Below, piece after piece: positions 32,348 to 41,287 of a DNA stretch of 64,000 nt. Made by a program: the position numbers and the translations under genes. The notes beneath the pieces are model-generated. The model was given only the letters and a program-made list of their open reading frames with translations, did not search any database and was not told the origin of the DNA. The stretch is from positions 1-64,000 of the forward strand of contig NZ_JADKZI010000011.1 of the NCBI RefSeq assembly GCF_017811815.1, in the 5' to 3' direction. Every line of letters starts with the position of its first letter. The first letter of the stretch is position 1. This DNA is from Flavonifractor sp. AGMB03687. GTDB lineage: Bacteria; Bacillota; Clostridia; Oscillospirales; Oscillospiraceae.

Positions 32348-34294
32348 TTGGCTGTGCTAATGCAATGCTATACCGGACTAGTGTGGTCGGTTGCTGCCGG
32401 ATATCTGGAGAATCCGGAGGATATCAAGGAATGTGTCAACGACACCTTTGTGGAATTTTATCGTGAGAGGGGGCGCTTTGATCCGGAGAAGGGTTCTCTG
32501 AAACAATATTTGGCCACCATTGCACGACGGCGGGCCATAGACCGCCTTCGTGCTTCTGGACGGACGGATATTGTCCCCCTGTCAGAGGACATTCCCATTC
32601 AGGGCGGGATATCTCCGGAGGACCGGGCTGCTCTGGATGTCGCTCTGGACAGCCTGACAGAGGAGGATGCTGCCATCATCCGCATGAAATACTACGGTGG
32701 CATGAGCTTTCGGGAGATTGCGAGCTCTCTAAATTTACCCTATGAGACGGTAAAAAAGCGGCACCAGCGCAGTCTGGGAAAGATGAAGAAGTTTTTGCTG
32801 GCTGGCTTCATTGTGGCGATCACTGTCCTGTTGGCGGCATGCGCCTATGTCGTACTGCGGTATTTTGGATTGGTGCCCGGCTACGGAGTAAACACCGATC
32901 CTGCCGGGGCGATCTATATACTGGAAGAACCCGTTGCGGCGACGAATGGGGACGCTGAATTTCAGTTGGAAGATGCCTGGTGGCAGGATGGCAATCTGAC
33001 CGCCCTGGTCACAGCCTACGGCCTGCAGGATATCAGCGCAATGCCGGAGGTGACCCTGGACGGGCTGGACGAGCTGGCCCCCGGTGGGATCTCCCACAGC
33101 TTGATTGCAGAGACCGGTGCCAATCGTTACCGCATTGTGATCCGGGGACAGCTGCCTCCGGATACGGGTGATACCCTGCCCCTTTCTCTGACGGTGTCCG
33201 GAGCGGTCTTCCCCATCACCTTGACCAGAGCAGAGGAGACCCAGCTGGAAGAGGCCGGGTTTTACAGTCTGACGGAGGAAGGCGGCCTGCTGGCGGTGCC
33301 CCGGTTGGAGGATGGGGAGCTGATTGTCTCCATCTACCCCCTGAACAGTGGGGAATTCCGCATCGATCCCATGCTGACGCAGGGAACCGTGGCAAACTAC
33401 GGCGGTCCGGTACATCCTGTTACCGTCACTGCCCCGGACGGCTCTGTGCTGGAGGGGACACTGGAGAAATATTCTTATTCACTCTTGGAGGAGAGCGGTT
33501 ATCTGGAGTGGAATTTCGGCCCCGCTCAGCCTGGGCAATACACCCTGAATGTCCCATACCTGTTTCAATATGCTGTCCAGGGGGAGGATTGCGCCTTTTC
33601 TCTAGACCTGACAAAGCCGGAGACCTGTTCTCTGGAAGTGCCAGGCGGTGTGCTGGAGTTGGGCCGCCCGTTCCCCGTTGAGGATCCGGCGGACTATGGA
33701 TTACAGCTGGTCCAAAGTCAGGAGTTCGATCACTGGTGGGCAGTGGAAGGAAGCTGGACAGGGGAAGATCCTGAGCGGACGCCCGCTTATCTCTATGTCC
33801 GGTCAAATGGCGCCGCCCATACGTTGGAAAATGGAATGACTTACCCAAACATTACCTCTCAGTCCTGGCAGGATATGCAGCGGGACGAGGAGACCGGCAA
33901 GGAATACGCCCTGTGGAAGGGTTTCCTCCTGGGGGTGATGGAGGGCCTGGATGCCTGCGAAATAACCATCCCAGCAGAGAGCATCCGCTACCGGTGGGAG
34001 CATCCCTTTGCCATCCCTATGACAGTGGAGCCTGAGCCCCAGCGGGAGGAGTTTACCCAGGTCAGCGGCTATTACGGATTGACTGCTGTTCCCCGGCGGG
34101 AAAAGGACCAGGTGGTCCTGGCCCTGTATCCCCAGTCCACTTATGAATATGTCAGTGTCTCTCCCACCATTGCCCACAGCCCGTTGGCCCAGGCTGTGGA
34201 CCAGCCAATTACCTTGACGGCTCAGGACGGCAGCGTTTGGGAGGGAACCTTTCGACCCAGCCGGGACGGCACCTACAGCGACTGGCTCTTTTAG
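32348..34294 (+). CDS. ECF-like sigma factor fused to a membrane helix and exported beta-rich repeats (truncated by amber stop)
   Basis: A 648-residue chimera. Residues 1-145 look like an ECF/sigma-70 protein: region 2 ('VWSVAAGYLENPEDIKECVNDTFVEFYRERGRFDP', 'KQYLATIARRRAIDRLR') and region 4 ('LDSLTEEDAAIIRMKYYGGMSFREIASSLNLPYETVKKRHQRSLGKMK'). One transmembrane helix follows (about 150-172). Then come about 480 residues of extracytoplasmic beta-rich repeats, each ending in a 'P-G-x-Y-T-L-x-V-P-Y-L' motif. TTG 32348 is the first usual initiation codon, but the preceding in-frame residues fit sigma region 2, so translation may begin upstream, perhaps at a CTG near 32294. TAG at 34292 interrupts the frame. 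Confidence 0.7.
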   Translation: MAVLMQCYTGLVWSVAAGYLENPEDIKECVNDTFVEFYRERGRFDPEKGSLKQYLATIARRRAIDRLRASGRTDIVPLSEDIPIQGGISPEDRAALDVALDSLTEEDAAIIRMKYYGGMSFREIASSLNLPYETVKKRHQRSLGKMKKFLLAGFIVAITVLLAACAYVVLRYFGLVPGYGVNTDPAGAIYILEEPVAATNGDAEFQLEDAWWQDGNLTALVTAYGLQDISAMPEVTLDGLDELAPGGISHSLIAETGANRYRIVIRGQLPPDTGDTLPLSLTVSGAVFPITLTRAEETQLEEAGFYSLTEEGGLLAVPRLEDGELIVSIYPLNSGEFRIDPMLTQGTVANYGGPVHPVTVTAPDGSVLEGTLEKYSYSLLEESGYLEWNFGPAQPGQYTLNVPYLFQYAVQGEDCAFSLDLTKPETCSLEVPGGVLELGRPFPVEDPADYGLQLVQSQEFDHWWAVEGSWTGEDPERTPAYLYVRSNGAAHTLENGMTYPNITSQSWQDMQRDEETGKEYALWKGFLLGVMEGLDACEITIPAESIRYRWEHPFAIPMTVEPEPQREEFTQVSGYYGLTAVPRREKDQVVLALYPQSTYEYVSVSPTIAHSPLAQAVDQPITLTAQDGSVWEGTFRPSRDGTYSDWLF

Positions 34295-34822
34295 AATCTT
34301 CCGGCGGGGGAGTATACCCTGCACGTGCCCTATCTCTATGTGACCGACAACAGGAGCTTTCATGGGGCGGTTCCCCTGCCCCAGCAGCCGGGCGAGACCC
34401 TGCCGGTGGGACAGGCCCAGGTGAACAACGGCCGCATCCTGCTGGGCGATATCACCGGACTGGAGCCTATGACCGAGTTTCCCTATACTTATCTGGACTT
34501 TACAGAGGCCATCGGCTATCCGGACGGTACCATTGTAACGACCTATGACCTGCCTCTCCAGGCCCAGCTGGAGCTGACCTTTCCCCGGGAGGAGGGGGAG
34601 TGGATGACCCTGCTGGATGTGGGGGTGCAGTTCGGTATCACCAGTGAGGGATCTCAAGGAAACGCCTGTCAGATTTCCTACGCTACCGACGAAAACGGCA
34701 CCCACCACAGCGGACTGCTGCTGCGGTATACGCCGGGCCTATATGCCTTTGATCTGACTTTCAGCCACCCACTGTTCCGGCTCAACGAGAGCTTTGACAT
34801 TCCACTGCGTATACCGGAATAG
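34295..34822 (+). pseudogene. In-frame continuation of the sigma fusion after the amber codon
   Basis: Directly after TAG 34292-34294 the same frame continues 'NLPAGEYTLHVPYLYV' and stays open to 34822 (about 175 residues), matching the 'GPAQPGQYTLNVPYLF' end of the preceding repeat. So one ancestral reading frame has been cut by a nonsense codon, or is read through. The tail ('YPDGTIVTTYDLPLQAQLELTF...') completes another beta repeat. An internal ATG or GTG could allow separate translation, but no clear ribosome site is seen. Confidence 0.75.
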
Positions 34823-34830
34823 AACAGATG

Positions 34831-34866
34831 CCGCCGGCCGCCCACTCGGGCGGCCGGCGGTTTTTT
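34831..34866 (+). terminator. Strong intrinsic terminator
   Basis: Thirteen-bp stem CCGCCGGCCGCCC / GGGCGGCCGGCGG, ACTC loop, TTTTTT. Confidence 0.93.
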
Positions 34867-34993
34867 AAAAAATTTTGGATGGCCTGTCCCTAACGTCCCT
34901 TTTGCTGCGAATATAACATATGGAGGATATTACGCACAGGGAGTATACGGCGTATTCCCCCATGAAGATGGACATAAAAGGAGGAAACGAGAG

Positions 34994-37807
34994 ATGAAAA
35001 AACGGATTGGAGCCGTTCTGCTGATTCTGTGCCTGTTGGCAGGATTGTTGCCCACCATGGCGCTGGCAGAAGGGCCAGGAATGGATGTTTCTTATGACAC
35101 GTTTGAGGAATTCCAAACTGCGGTGGAGGAATCAACGGCTACGCCTGTTTACGTGTCGGACTGCAACTTCACATGGCCTACGACACATGAAACTTTAACT
35201 GTCAAGCGTCCCATCCAAATTGATGTAGAGACTTACTCTTGGGAGGTTCCTGCAAACATTGATTTGGTGTTTTTAGACCAGGGCAAAATTCAGTCTCAAG
35301 GAGGCTTTGATTCATCTCTGACCATCCGCGGTACTGTGACCTGCCCAAGCTACCAGTATATGCCCGAGTTCCAGCTCTTTTCAGCGCAAGGAGATCATAA
35401 TACATTGACCATTTCTTCCGGAGCTAAAATTATAGGCGGTTTCTACATTAGCGATAACCTCACCTGCATTGTGGAATCCGGAGCGGAGGTGTCGTTACAT
35501 GACACCGTAATGTTGGGCGGTACACTGACGGGTGAAGGCGGACAAGTGGGTACAGTCGACATCAATAATACTTACTCTAATTGGAATGGTGAAAATTGGA
35601 CTGCGGTCATGAGCGGAGATCTGACGGCAGCAAAGCTGGAGGTATCCCCTTCCGAGACACAAGATTTGGAATCAGATTTGATTATCCCTATTGGCAGCAA
35701 CATCAACATAACTGATACTTTATCCATAGCCGGATATTCCAAAACACCGAAATTGTCACTGAATGGCGCACTGACCATCAGCGGAATGCAGGATCAGATC
35801 AAGGGTGTTATTGAATTGGGGACTGACGGTATTCTGGTATTGTCTCCTGGGACATGCTTGTATGACTATGGCGATATTGGCGGCCGAAAGATTACCGGCT
35901 CCGGCACCATTAAGGCCTATGCAAATATAGATGGAGACTTCATCAATAATGTACCGGTTATTTGGGGGGAAGTTCCCATCATTGAAGTCCTGCAGAACCG
36001 CACTGCCTATAAGGAGCGAATTGAGGAATCTGTGAAGATCTGGTGCAGCTGGGAAAATGGCTGCGACCATCAGTGGACAGAAGTTAGCCGGACAGAGGCT
36101 ACCTGCACTACTGACGGTGAAATCACTTATGTATGCTCCAAATGTGACGAAACCAAAACAAAACCCATCCCTGCCCTGGGCCATGATTTGACCTATACCG
36201 TCAGCGGCAGCGCTATCACCGAGGATTGTCAGCGGGAGGACTGCACCCACACCGCTACGGCCACCCTTTCTGCCGCAGACGGAACTTATACTGGACAGGC
36301 AATAGAGAACGCCACAGTGACATACAGCGAAGGCTGGGCAGGCGGTGATCTGGCCATCTCCTATTCCAACAATATCAATGTGGGTCAGGCGACTGCCTCC
36401 ATCGCAGTGGGTGAGGCTTCTGCCAGTGTGACCTTCCAGATTGCCAAAGCTGCCTACACGCTGAACCTGGGTAATCTGTCCCAGACCAGCGGCAATGTAT
36501 CTGCGGTTACCTGGACCGTTTCTCCCGCCGATGCCACCGCTAAGGTTACCGTGGAGTATCAGGTGGGCGGACAGTGGACCGACCAGCTTCCTGCCGCCGT
36601 AGGCAGTTATCCTGTCCGGGCCCGGGTGACCAAGAGTGACAATCTGATTCTGGCCGATGAGGATGCCTATACCACAGGTACTCTGACCATCACCCAGCGA
36701 TCTTCTGAAGGTGGCTCTTCTGGTTCCGGAAACAAAACAGAGGTGGAAAAGAATCCGGACGGCTCTACCACCACGACGGTAACCAAACCAAACGGCACCG
36801 TCACGGAGACCACCAAGTATCCGGATGGTACTCAGAAGGTCGTGGAGACGAAAAAGGACGGCACTGTGACTACAACCACTACGGACAAGACCGGCAACAA
36901 GACCGAAGTGGTGGAGAGCACCGATGGCACCACCCAGACCACCGTCACCAACGATGACGGCTCCTCTTCCGTTACTAGGATGGACAAGAACGGCAATGTG
37001 GAGGTCCAGGTAAAGCTTCCCGCCGATGTAGTTGAGGATGCCGCACAAAAGGGCCAGGCCGTGGCCCTGCCCATGCCCAGCGTCTCCGCCTCCTCCGAGC
37101 GGGATGAGGACCCCACCGTCACTGTGGACCTGCCCCGGAACACCACTGCCAAGGTGGAAATCCCGGTGGAGGACGTGACTCCCGGTACTGTGGCTGTGCT
37201 GGTCAAGGCCGATGGCACCGAAGAGATCATCAAAACCAGCCTGACCACCGGTAGCGGTGTGACCGTGACCCTCTCTGACGGCGATACGGTGAAGATCGTG
37301 GACAACAGCCGTTACTTTGTCAATGTGCCTGACGCACATTGGGCCTCCGAGGCTGTGGATTTTGCCGCCAGCCGGGAGCTGTTCGCGGGTACCAGTGATA
37401 CCACCTTTGCGCCCGAAGTGGCGATGAGCCGGGCCATGATCGTTACTGTGCTGGCCCGCTTCGAAGGAGTGGACACTGCCGCCGGTAGCACTTGGTACGA
37501 GGCCGGGCAGCAGTGGGCTGTGGAGAAGGGCATCTCCGACGGAACCAGCCTGGACCAGAACCTGACTCGGGAGCAGCTGGTCACTATGCTGTGGCGGTAT
37601 GCGGGCAGCCCGGAGAGGGAGGAAAACCTGGATGGCTATCCGGACTGTGATTCCGTCAGCAGTTGGGCGGTCGAGGCAATGGCGTGGGCTGTTGATTCGG
37701 GGATCATCACCGGTGTTGATGGTAGAGCCCTGGCGCCCCAGGGAGTGGCCAGCCGTGCCCAGGTAGCTGCCATCCTGATGCGGTTTGTGGAAAGCCGTGC
37801 CCAGTAA
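34994..37807 (+). CDS. Large secreted protein with C-terminal S-layer homology domains
   Basis: A 937-residue exported surface protein. The signal peptide ends near residue 25 (LPTMALA). The first ~340 residues are a beta-helix-like region of unknown role. A Cys-containing stretch ('CTTDGEITYVCSKCDETK...') and two bacterial Ig/MBG-like modules follow, then a low-complexity Thr/Lys-rich segment (about 575-665, 'PDGST/TTTVTKPNGTV' type repeats). Three SLH motifs end the protein: 'FVNVPDAHWASEAVDFAASRELF', 'WYEAGQQWAVEKGISDG', 'SSWAVEAMAWAVDSGIITG'. These bind secondary wall polymers. AGGAGGAAACGAGAG precedes ATG 34994. Confidence 0.9.
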   Translation: MKKRIGAVLLILCLLAGLLPTMALAEGPGMDVSYDTFEEFQTAVEESTATPVYVSDCNFTWPTTHETLTVKRPIQIDVETYSWEVPANIDLVFLDQGKIQSQGGFDSSLTIRGTVTCPSYQYMPEFQLFSAQGDHNTLTISSGAKIIGGFYISDNLTCIVESGAEVSLHDTVMLGGTLTGEGGQVGTVDINNTYSNWNGENWTAVMSGDLTAAKLEVSPSETQDLESDLIIPIGSNINITDTLSIAGYSKTPKLSLNGALTISGMQDQIKGVIELGTDGILVLSPGTCLYDYGDIGGRKITGSGTIKAYANIDGDFINNVPVIWGEVPIIEVLQNRTAYKERIEESVKIWCSWENGCDHQWTEVSRTEATCTTDGEITYVCSKCDETKTKPIPALGHDLTYTVSGSAITEDCQREDCTHTATATLSAADGTYTGQAIENATVTYSEGWAGGDLAISYSNNINVGQATASIAVGEASASVTFQIAKAAYTLNLGNLSQTSGNVSAVTWTVSPADATAKVTVEYQVGGQWTDQLPAAVGSYPVRARVTKSDNLILADEDAYTTGTLTITQRSSEGGSSGSGNKTEVEKNPDGSTTTTVTKPNGTVTETTKYPDGTQKVVETKKDGTVTTTTTDKTGNKTEVVESTDGTTQTTVTNDDGSSSVTRMDKNGNVEVQVKLPADVVEDAAQKGQAVALPMPSVSASSERDEDPTVTVDLPRNTTAKVEIPVEDVTPGTVAVLVKADGTEEIIKTSLTTGSGVTVTLSDGDTVKIVDNSRYFVNVPDAHWASEAVDFAASRELFAGTSDTTFAPEVAMSRAMIVTVLARFEGVDTAAGSTWYEAGQQWAVEKGISDGTSLDQNLTREQLVTMLWRYAGSPEREENLDGYPDCDSVSSWAVEAMAWAVDSGIITGVDGRALAPQGVASRAQVAAILMRFVESRAQ

Positions 37808-37857
37808 TTCCATCATGGCGGTGTGGACAAGTTGAGCGGTAGGTTGAGCGCTGGGAT

Positions 37858-38586
37858 CTATTTTTGCTTTGGCATTGTGCCAGACAGTACCATGTTCTGA
37901 TACCGCTGCTGCATGGTGCGGTCATCATACCAAGTATCCAGCATGACTTCCAGGCTGTTGCTGGGCAGTTGTCCCCGGCTGCGTTCATCCATACGCCAGA
38001 AGGCGGCGGCGGAGAGGCCGATATCAAAGGCAAGCAGTATCGCCAACCCTGCAGCAACGGCCTGTCCGCCTTTGGGCGGGATCTTCTCCAGCAGCCTCAG
38101 CAGAGTGGGGACCATCCAATCGATCCATATGATGCCGGCCAGGCCCCAAAAAGCGGCATACAAGAGGTTGGTGCGGCCATCCAGGTTCAGAGGGATATGG
38201 GAATAATCCCAGAAGAGACGGTGGTATGCCAGCTCAAGAAACAGACTGGCCAAATATTCAAAACCGCCGCCCAGAACAGCGCCTCCGGCAAAGACCGCCC
38301 ACCTGCCGTACCGCCGCAGCGGGAAGAGAACCGAGGTCATAAGCAGCGCGCCCAACCCCCATACCACACTGAAGGCGCCATAGAGCAAACTGCTGCGGCT
38401 CATCAGTATGCCGGTATCGAGCCATACCACCGCCATCTCAAACAGACACCCAAGGAAGGAACTGCTTAAAAACAGGAAGAACCATTTGTACCAGCTGAGG
38501 CGAGACCGCTGAAAATCGGATTGGGATGCTGCTGCGGAGAAAAGCATGACGGCGGCAAGGGCCATCACAATCATAAAAGTGGTCAT
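37858..38586 (-). CDS. Putative CmpB-like multi-pass membrane protein (PF06541)
   Basis: A 242-residue membrane protein with five or six helices. The 'NLDGRTNLLYAAFWGLAGIIWI' segment and the 'GGAVLGGGFEYLASLFLE' helix fit the putative ABC-transporter type IV (CmpB) family, whose real function is unknown. ATG 38586 is behind AGGAAA. A GGTTG-N6-CAACC palindrome lies 87-102 bases upstream, linking it to the suspected Crp/Fnr regulon. Confidence 0.75.
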   Translation of the reverse strand: MTTFMIVMALAAVMLFSAAASQSDFQRSRLSWYKWFFLFLSSSFLGCLFEMAVVWLDTGILMSRSSLLYGAFSVVWGLGALLMTSVLFPLRRYGRWAVFAGGAVLGGGFEYLASLFLELAYHRLFWDYSHIPLNLDGRTNLLYAAFWGLAGIIWIDWMVPTLLRLLEKIPPKGGQAVAAGLAILLAFDIGLSAAAFWRMDERSRGQLPSNSLEVMLDTWYDDRTMQQRYQNMVLSGTMPKQK

Positions 38587-38672
38587 ATTTTCCTGCTTTC
38601 CTGTCTTGCGCCCATTCGGCGCAGAGCTCTTGGGTCTTTATAGCCATGGTATCATTCCAGAGGGAAACACGC

Positions 38673-38688
38673 GGTTGTGTACGCAACC
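38673..38688. promoter_or_regulatory. GGTTG-N6-CAACC palindrome, site 1
   Basis: GGTTG-TGTACG-CAACC upstream of the CmpB-like gene. One of four similar sites in 38-45 kb, centred on a Crp/Fnr gene. Confidence 0.55.
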
Positions 38689-38708
38689 AAGAATAACGGG
38701 AGCAAACA

Positions 38709-38742
38709 AAACCCAGGCCGCCTATGGGCGGCCTGGGTTTTT
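38709..38742. terminator. Bidirectional intrinsic terminator
   Basis: Fourteen-bp stem AAACCCAGGCCGCC / GGCGGCCTGGGTTT, TATG loop, TTTTT. It terminates the minus-strand DUF308 transcript before the CmpB-like gene and its palindrome. Confidence 0.85.
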
Positions 38743-38764
38743 GCGGGAAACATCCGGTGAGGGA

Positions 38765-39319
38765 TTACGGATTCTCTGGGCCGGCAGAGGATTTCCGGGA
38801 CATCAAGGCGGTAACGAGATCGCTGATGCCGTCAGCCACCAGTGCAGCGCCGAAGATCATGATGACCAGCTGTGCGGCGTGGAAGGGATTGACCACCAGC
38901 AGGATCCCCAGGACTGTGGGAATCAGGGCGGAGAGCAGCAGCGGAACAAGGATGGGGAGCTTGGACTGTATGGCTGCGATAACCAGCGGAGCCTTCCCCA
39001 CTCCATCCACCAGAAGAAGGGCACCCAGTACCAGGGGGAGGAAGGAGAGAATTGCCTGGGGCCACAGAAGGGAGAACAGGGCGAAGGACATGGGAAGTAC
39101 GGTCAGGAAGAGATCGCCGCCGGATGCATGTTCGCTTTTACGTCCCTGGATATACCGCCACAGGTGGCTGATCGCGTAAGCCGCAGCACCTGCGGCCAGC
39201 GCCCACACAAAGACGGAACCGCTGATGGCGGGGAAGAGGAGCAGGGGAAGCCCCAGGATCATGTAGAGAAGAGCGATCCAGACAGAGGCTGTCCGGGACC
39301 AGAAGAATTGCAGTGTCAT
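38765..39319 (-). CDS. DUF308 (HdeD-like) membrane protein
   Basis: A 184-residue protein with about six helices arranged in two similar halves, as in the HdeD/DUF308 family ('IALLYMILGLPLLLFP', 'LGALLLVDGVGKAPLVIAAI', 'LGILLVVNPFHAAQLVIMIFGAALVADGISDLVTAL'). Acid or membrane stress roles are known for E. coli HdeD only. ATG 39319 follows AAGGAGG. Downstream of oleate hydratase with a 70-bp gap; may share its transcript. Confidence 0.8.
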   Translation of the reverse strand: MTLQFFWSRTASVWIALLYMILGLPLLLFPAISGSVFVWALAAGAAAYAISHLWRYIQGRKSEHASGGDLFLTVLPMSFALFSLLWPQAILSFLPLVLGALLLVDGVGKAPLVIAAIQSKLPILVPLLLSALIPTVLGILLVVNPFHAAQLVIMIFGAALVADGISDLVTALMSRKSSAGPENP

Positions 39320-39389
39320 GGTAGTTACCTCCTTAAAGCGGATAGAGTGGGGAATATGGGGAGCCGGACAGCCGGTCTGTTTGGTACGG

Positions 39390-41165
39390 TCAGATCAACT
39401 CATAGCGGTTGAGCAGCTCCATAAGGGTGGTTCCGTCCAGCTTGTCCAGCCCGGCCCGCATGGCAAGTTTCAGATGCAGAGGGAGCTTCATCTCCGTCAG
39501 CTTCCGGCCGTCCAGCAGATAGTGGGCTGCATTGAGCAGGCATCGGATATCGTAAACGGAGTTGAACACTTCCGGTACGCCGCGCTCCACATCCAGCAGG
39601 GTGTAGACTGCCTCCATGGCTGTTCTTACCGAATACTCGGTGGTAAAAATGGTGTCCCGCTCGGTCTGTGCGAACTGTCCCAGGAAGGCGAAGTTGACGC
39701 ATCCCTCAGGAACCACATCGGGGCGGTCTCCCGCAGCGCGGGGCATAAAGAAGGCGGTGACGTAGGGCATCATGCAGGGGATGGTGCTGGCGCTCTCCCG
39801 GGCTAGTTCCTCGATGAGGTTTTCCGGCACACCCAGATGGTAGAGCCACTCCATGCAGATCTCCGCTCCGGTGCAATCTTCCATGGGCTTTCCCACGAAG
39901 TCTCCCGGCTCATTGGGATAGAGACCATAGATCCAGCCTACCAGCTGCCCCTTGGGCTGCGCTTTGAAATGGGGCTGCCGGTTGAAGGTCCAGCTCATCA
40001 GCCAGGCAGAGTCCTTCACCGTGACGATCCCGCCGGTTACCACCTTACCTGCGTAAGGGTCCCGCCGGCAGATATCCTGAATGTAAGGCGCGATCCTGTC
40101 ATCCAGCAGAGTGACGGTGGCGGACTCCCACTTGGTAGCCTGGATGTCCGAGCAGAATTTTTCAGGCCGGCCAAAGAGGGTATTCTGCACGGCGAGGTTT
40201 TTCCACAGGGACCAGCTGGAGCCTTCGCCATCGGTGACCTTCAGCTGGGGCGGGTGATCGTTGTCGCCTAGCGCCGCGCTTTCGGTGCAGGAGCCGTTGG
40301 TGACAAAGACCAGATCATCCTCCGTCAGCTCCATGACCTCCTCCTTCCCGTCCCGCAGCAGGATCATCTGGTGGGCCACCTTCTTGTCGGGCAGGAAGTG
40401 GAAGAGCACATTGGTGACCTTTACCCCGTAGTGGAACTGGACGCCATGCTCCTTCAGATAGGATACCAGGGGCAGGATCAAAGATTCATACTGGTTGTAC
40501 TTGGTGAATTTCAGCGCCGACAGGTCGGGCAGACCGCCGATGTGGTGGAGGAACCGCTGCAGGTACAGCTTCATCTCCAGGGCCGAATGCCATTTCTCAA
40601 AGGCGAACATGGTCTGCCAGTAGAGCCAGAAGTTGGACGCATAGAACGCATCGCTCAGCACATCGTCAATGCTCTTGTCGTAGAGGTCCTTGTCCGGGGT
40701 GAAGAACAGGCGCATCAGCTCCAATGCGGCCTCGTCGCTGAGGTCGAACCGGTTGCCGGTGTTGGCGCTCTCGCCCTGAAGCTGTGTGGCCCGGTTCTGA
40801 GAGAAGTTGGGATCATCCTTGTTCAGCCAGTAGAACTCATCCAGGACACTTGCGTCCTCCACCTCCAGAGAGGGAATGGAGCGGTACAGATCCCAGAGGC
40901 ACTCGTAGTGGTTTTCCATCTCACGGCCGCCCCGGATCACAAAGCCCAGCTCTGGGATCAGCATCCCGTCGCAGGCGCCGCCCGGGAGAGAGGCCTCCTC
41001 CAGAATGTGGATGTGGTCGCCGGGCATCTGGCCGTCCCGGATTAGAAATGCGGCGGCGGACAGGCTGGCCAGGCCGGAACCAACCAGCCAAGCGGACTTG
41101 GTGTCACCGTCTTTGGGCTTGCGGGGGCGGGCAAAAGCTTCGTAATTTCCATTGGTGTAGTACAT
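39390..41165 (-). CDS. ohyA: Oleate hydratase (10-linoleic acid hydratase)
   Basis: FAD-dependent enzyme adding water to the cis-9 double bond of oleic/linoleic acid, giving 10-hydroxy fatty acids; it detoxifies free fatty acids and often associates with the membrane. The 591 residues begin with 'SAWLVGSGLASLSAAAFLIRDGQMPGDHIHILE' (FAD site) and include 'GFVIRGGREMENHYECLWDLY' and 'RAATGDRPDVVP'-like 'PRAAGDRPDVVPEG' with the C-terminal membrane-associating region. Length is typical. ATG 41165 lies behind CAGGAGG. A GTTGT-CCAT-ACAAC palindrome lies about 90-103 bases upstream. Confidence 0.93.
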   Translation of the reverse strand: MYYTNGNYEAFARPRKPKDGDTKSAWLVGSGLASLSAAAFLIRDGQMPGDHIHILEEASLPGGACDGMLIPELGFVIRGGREMENHYECLWDLYRSIPSLEVEDASVLDEFYWLNKDDPNFSQNRATQLQGESANTGNRFDLSDEAALELMRLFFTPDKDLYDKSIDDVLSDAFYASNFWLYWQTMFAFEKWHSALEMKLYLQRFLHHIGGLPDLSALKFTKYNQYESLILPLVSYLKEHGVQFHYGVKVTNVLFHFLPDKKVAHQMILLRDGKEEVMELTEDDLVFVTNGSCTESAALGDNDHPPQLKVTDGEGSSWSLWKNLAVQNTLFGRPEKFCSDIQATKWESATVTLLDDRIAPYIQDICRRDPYAGKVVTGGIVTVKDSAWLMSWTFNRQPHFKAQPKGQLVGWIYGLYPNEPGDFVGKPMEDCTGAEICMEWLYHLGVPENLIEELARESASTIPCMMPYVTAFFMPRAAGDRPDVVPEGCVNFAFLGQFAQTERDTIFTTEYSVRTAMEAVYTLLDVERGVPEVFNSVYDIRCLLNAAHYLLDGRKLTEMKLPLHLKLAMRAGLDKLDGTTLMELLNRYELI

Positions 41166-41253
41166 AATCGTACCTCCTGATTAGTCGTCCAGCCGTTTGA
41201 CTGGTGTAGGTTTTCCCTATGAACCCATCATAGTGCATAGGGGGAATAAAGTA

Positions 41254-41269
41254 GGTTGTCCATACAACG
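41254..41269. promoter_or_regulatory. GGTTG-N6-CAAC palindrome, site 2
   Basis: GGTTG-TCCATA-CAACG (IR core GTTGT-CCAT-ACAAC, 41255-41268) between the oleate hydratase start and the 3' end of the SLH/LRR gene. Confidence 0.6.
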
Positions 41270-41287
41270 GAGTGGATTTTCTTTTTC

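Noticed and set aside
34292-34294. Amber codon as pyrrolysine or a programmed readthrough site
   Set aside because: No pyrrolysine genes are visible and no stimulating structure was seen; a simple nonsense mutation or sequencing error is more economical.
36700-37000. Repetitive Thr/Lys-rich sequence as a CRISPR or minisatellite
   Set aside because: The repeats are imperfect and in-frame within the SLH protein; no repeat-spacer pattern.
35756-37816. Long minus-strand frame opposite the SLH protein
   Set aside because: Shadow of the Thr/Gly-rich repeat coding; no start signal and no recognisable domains.
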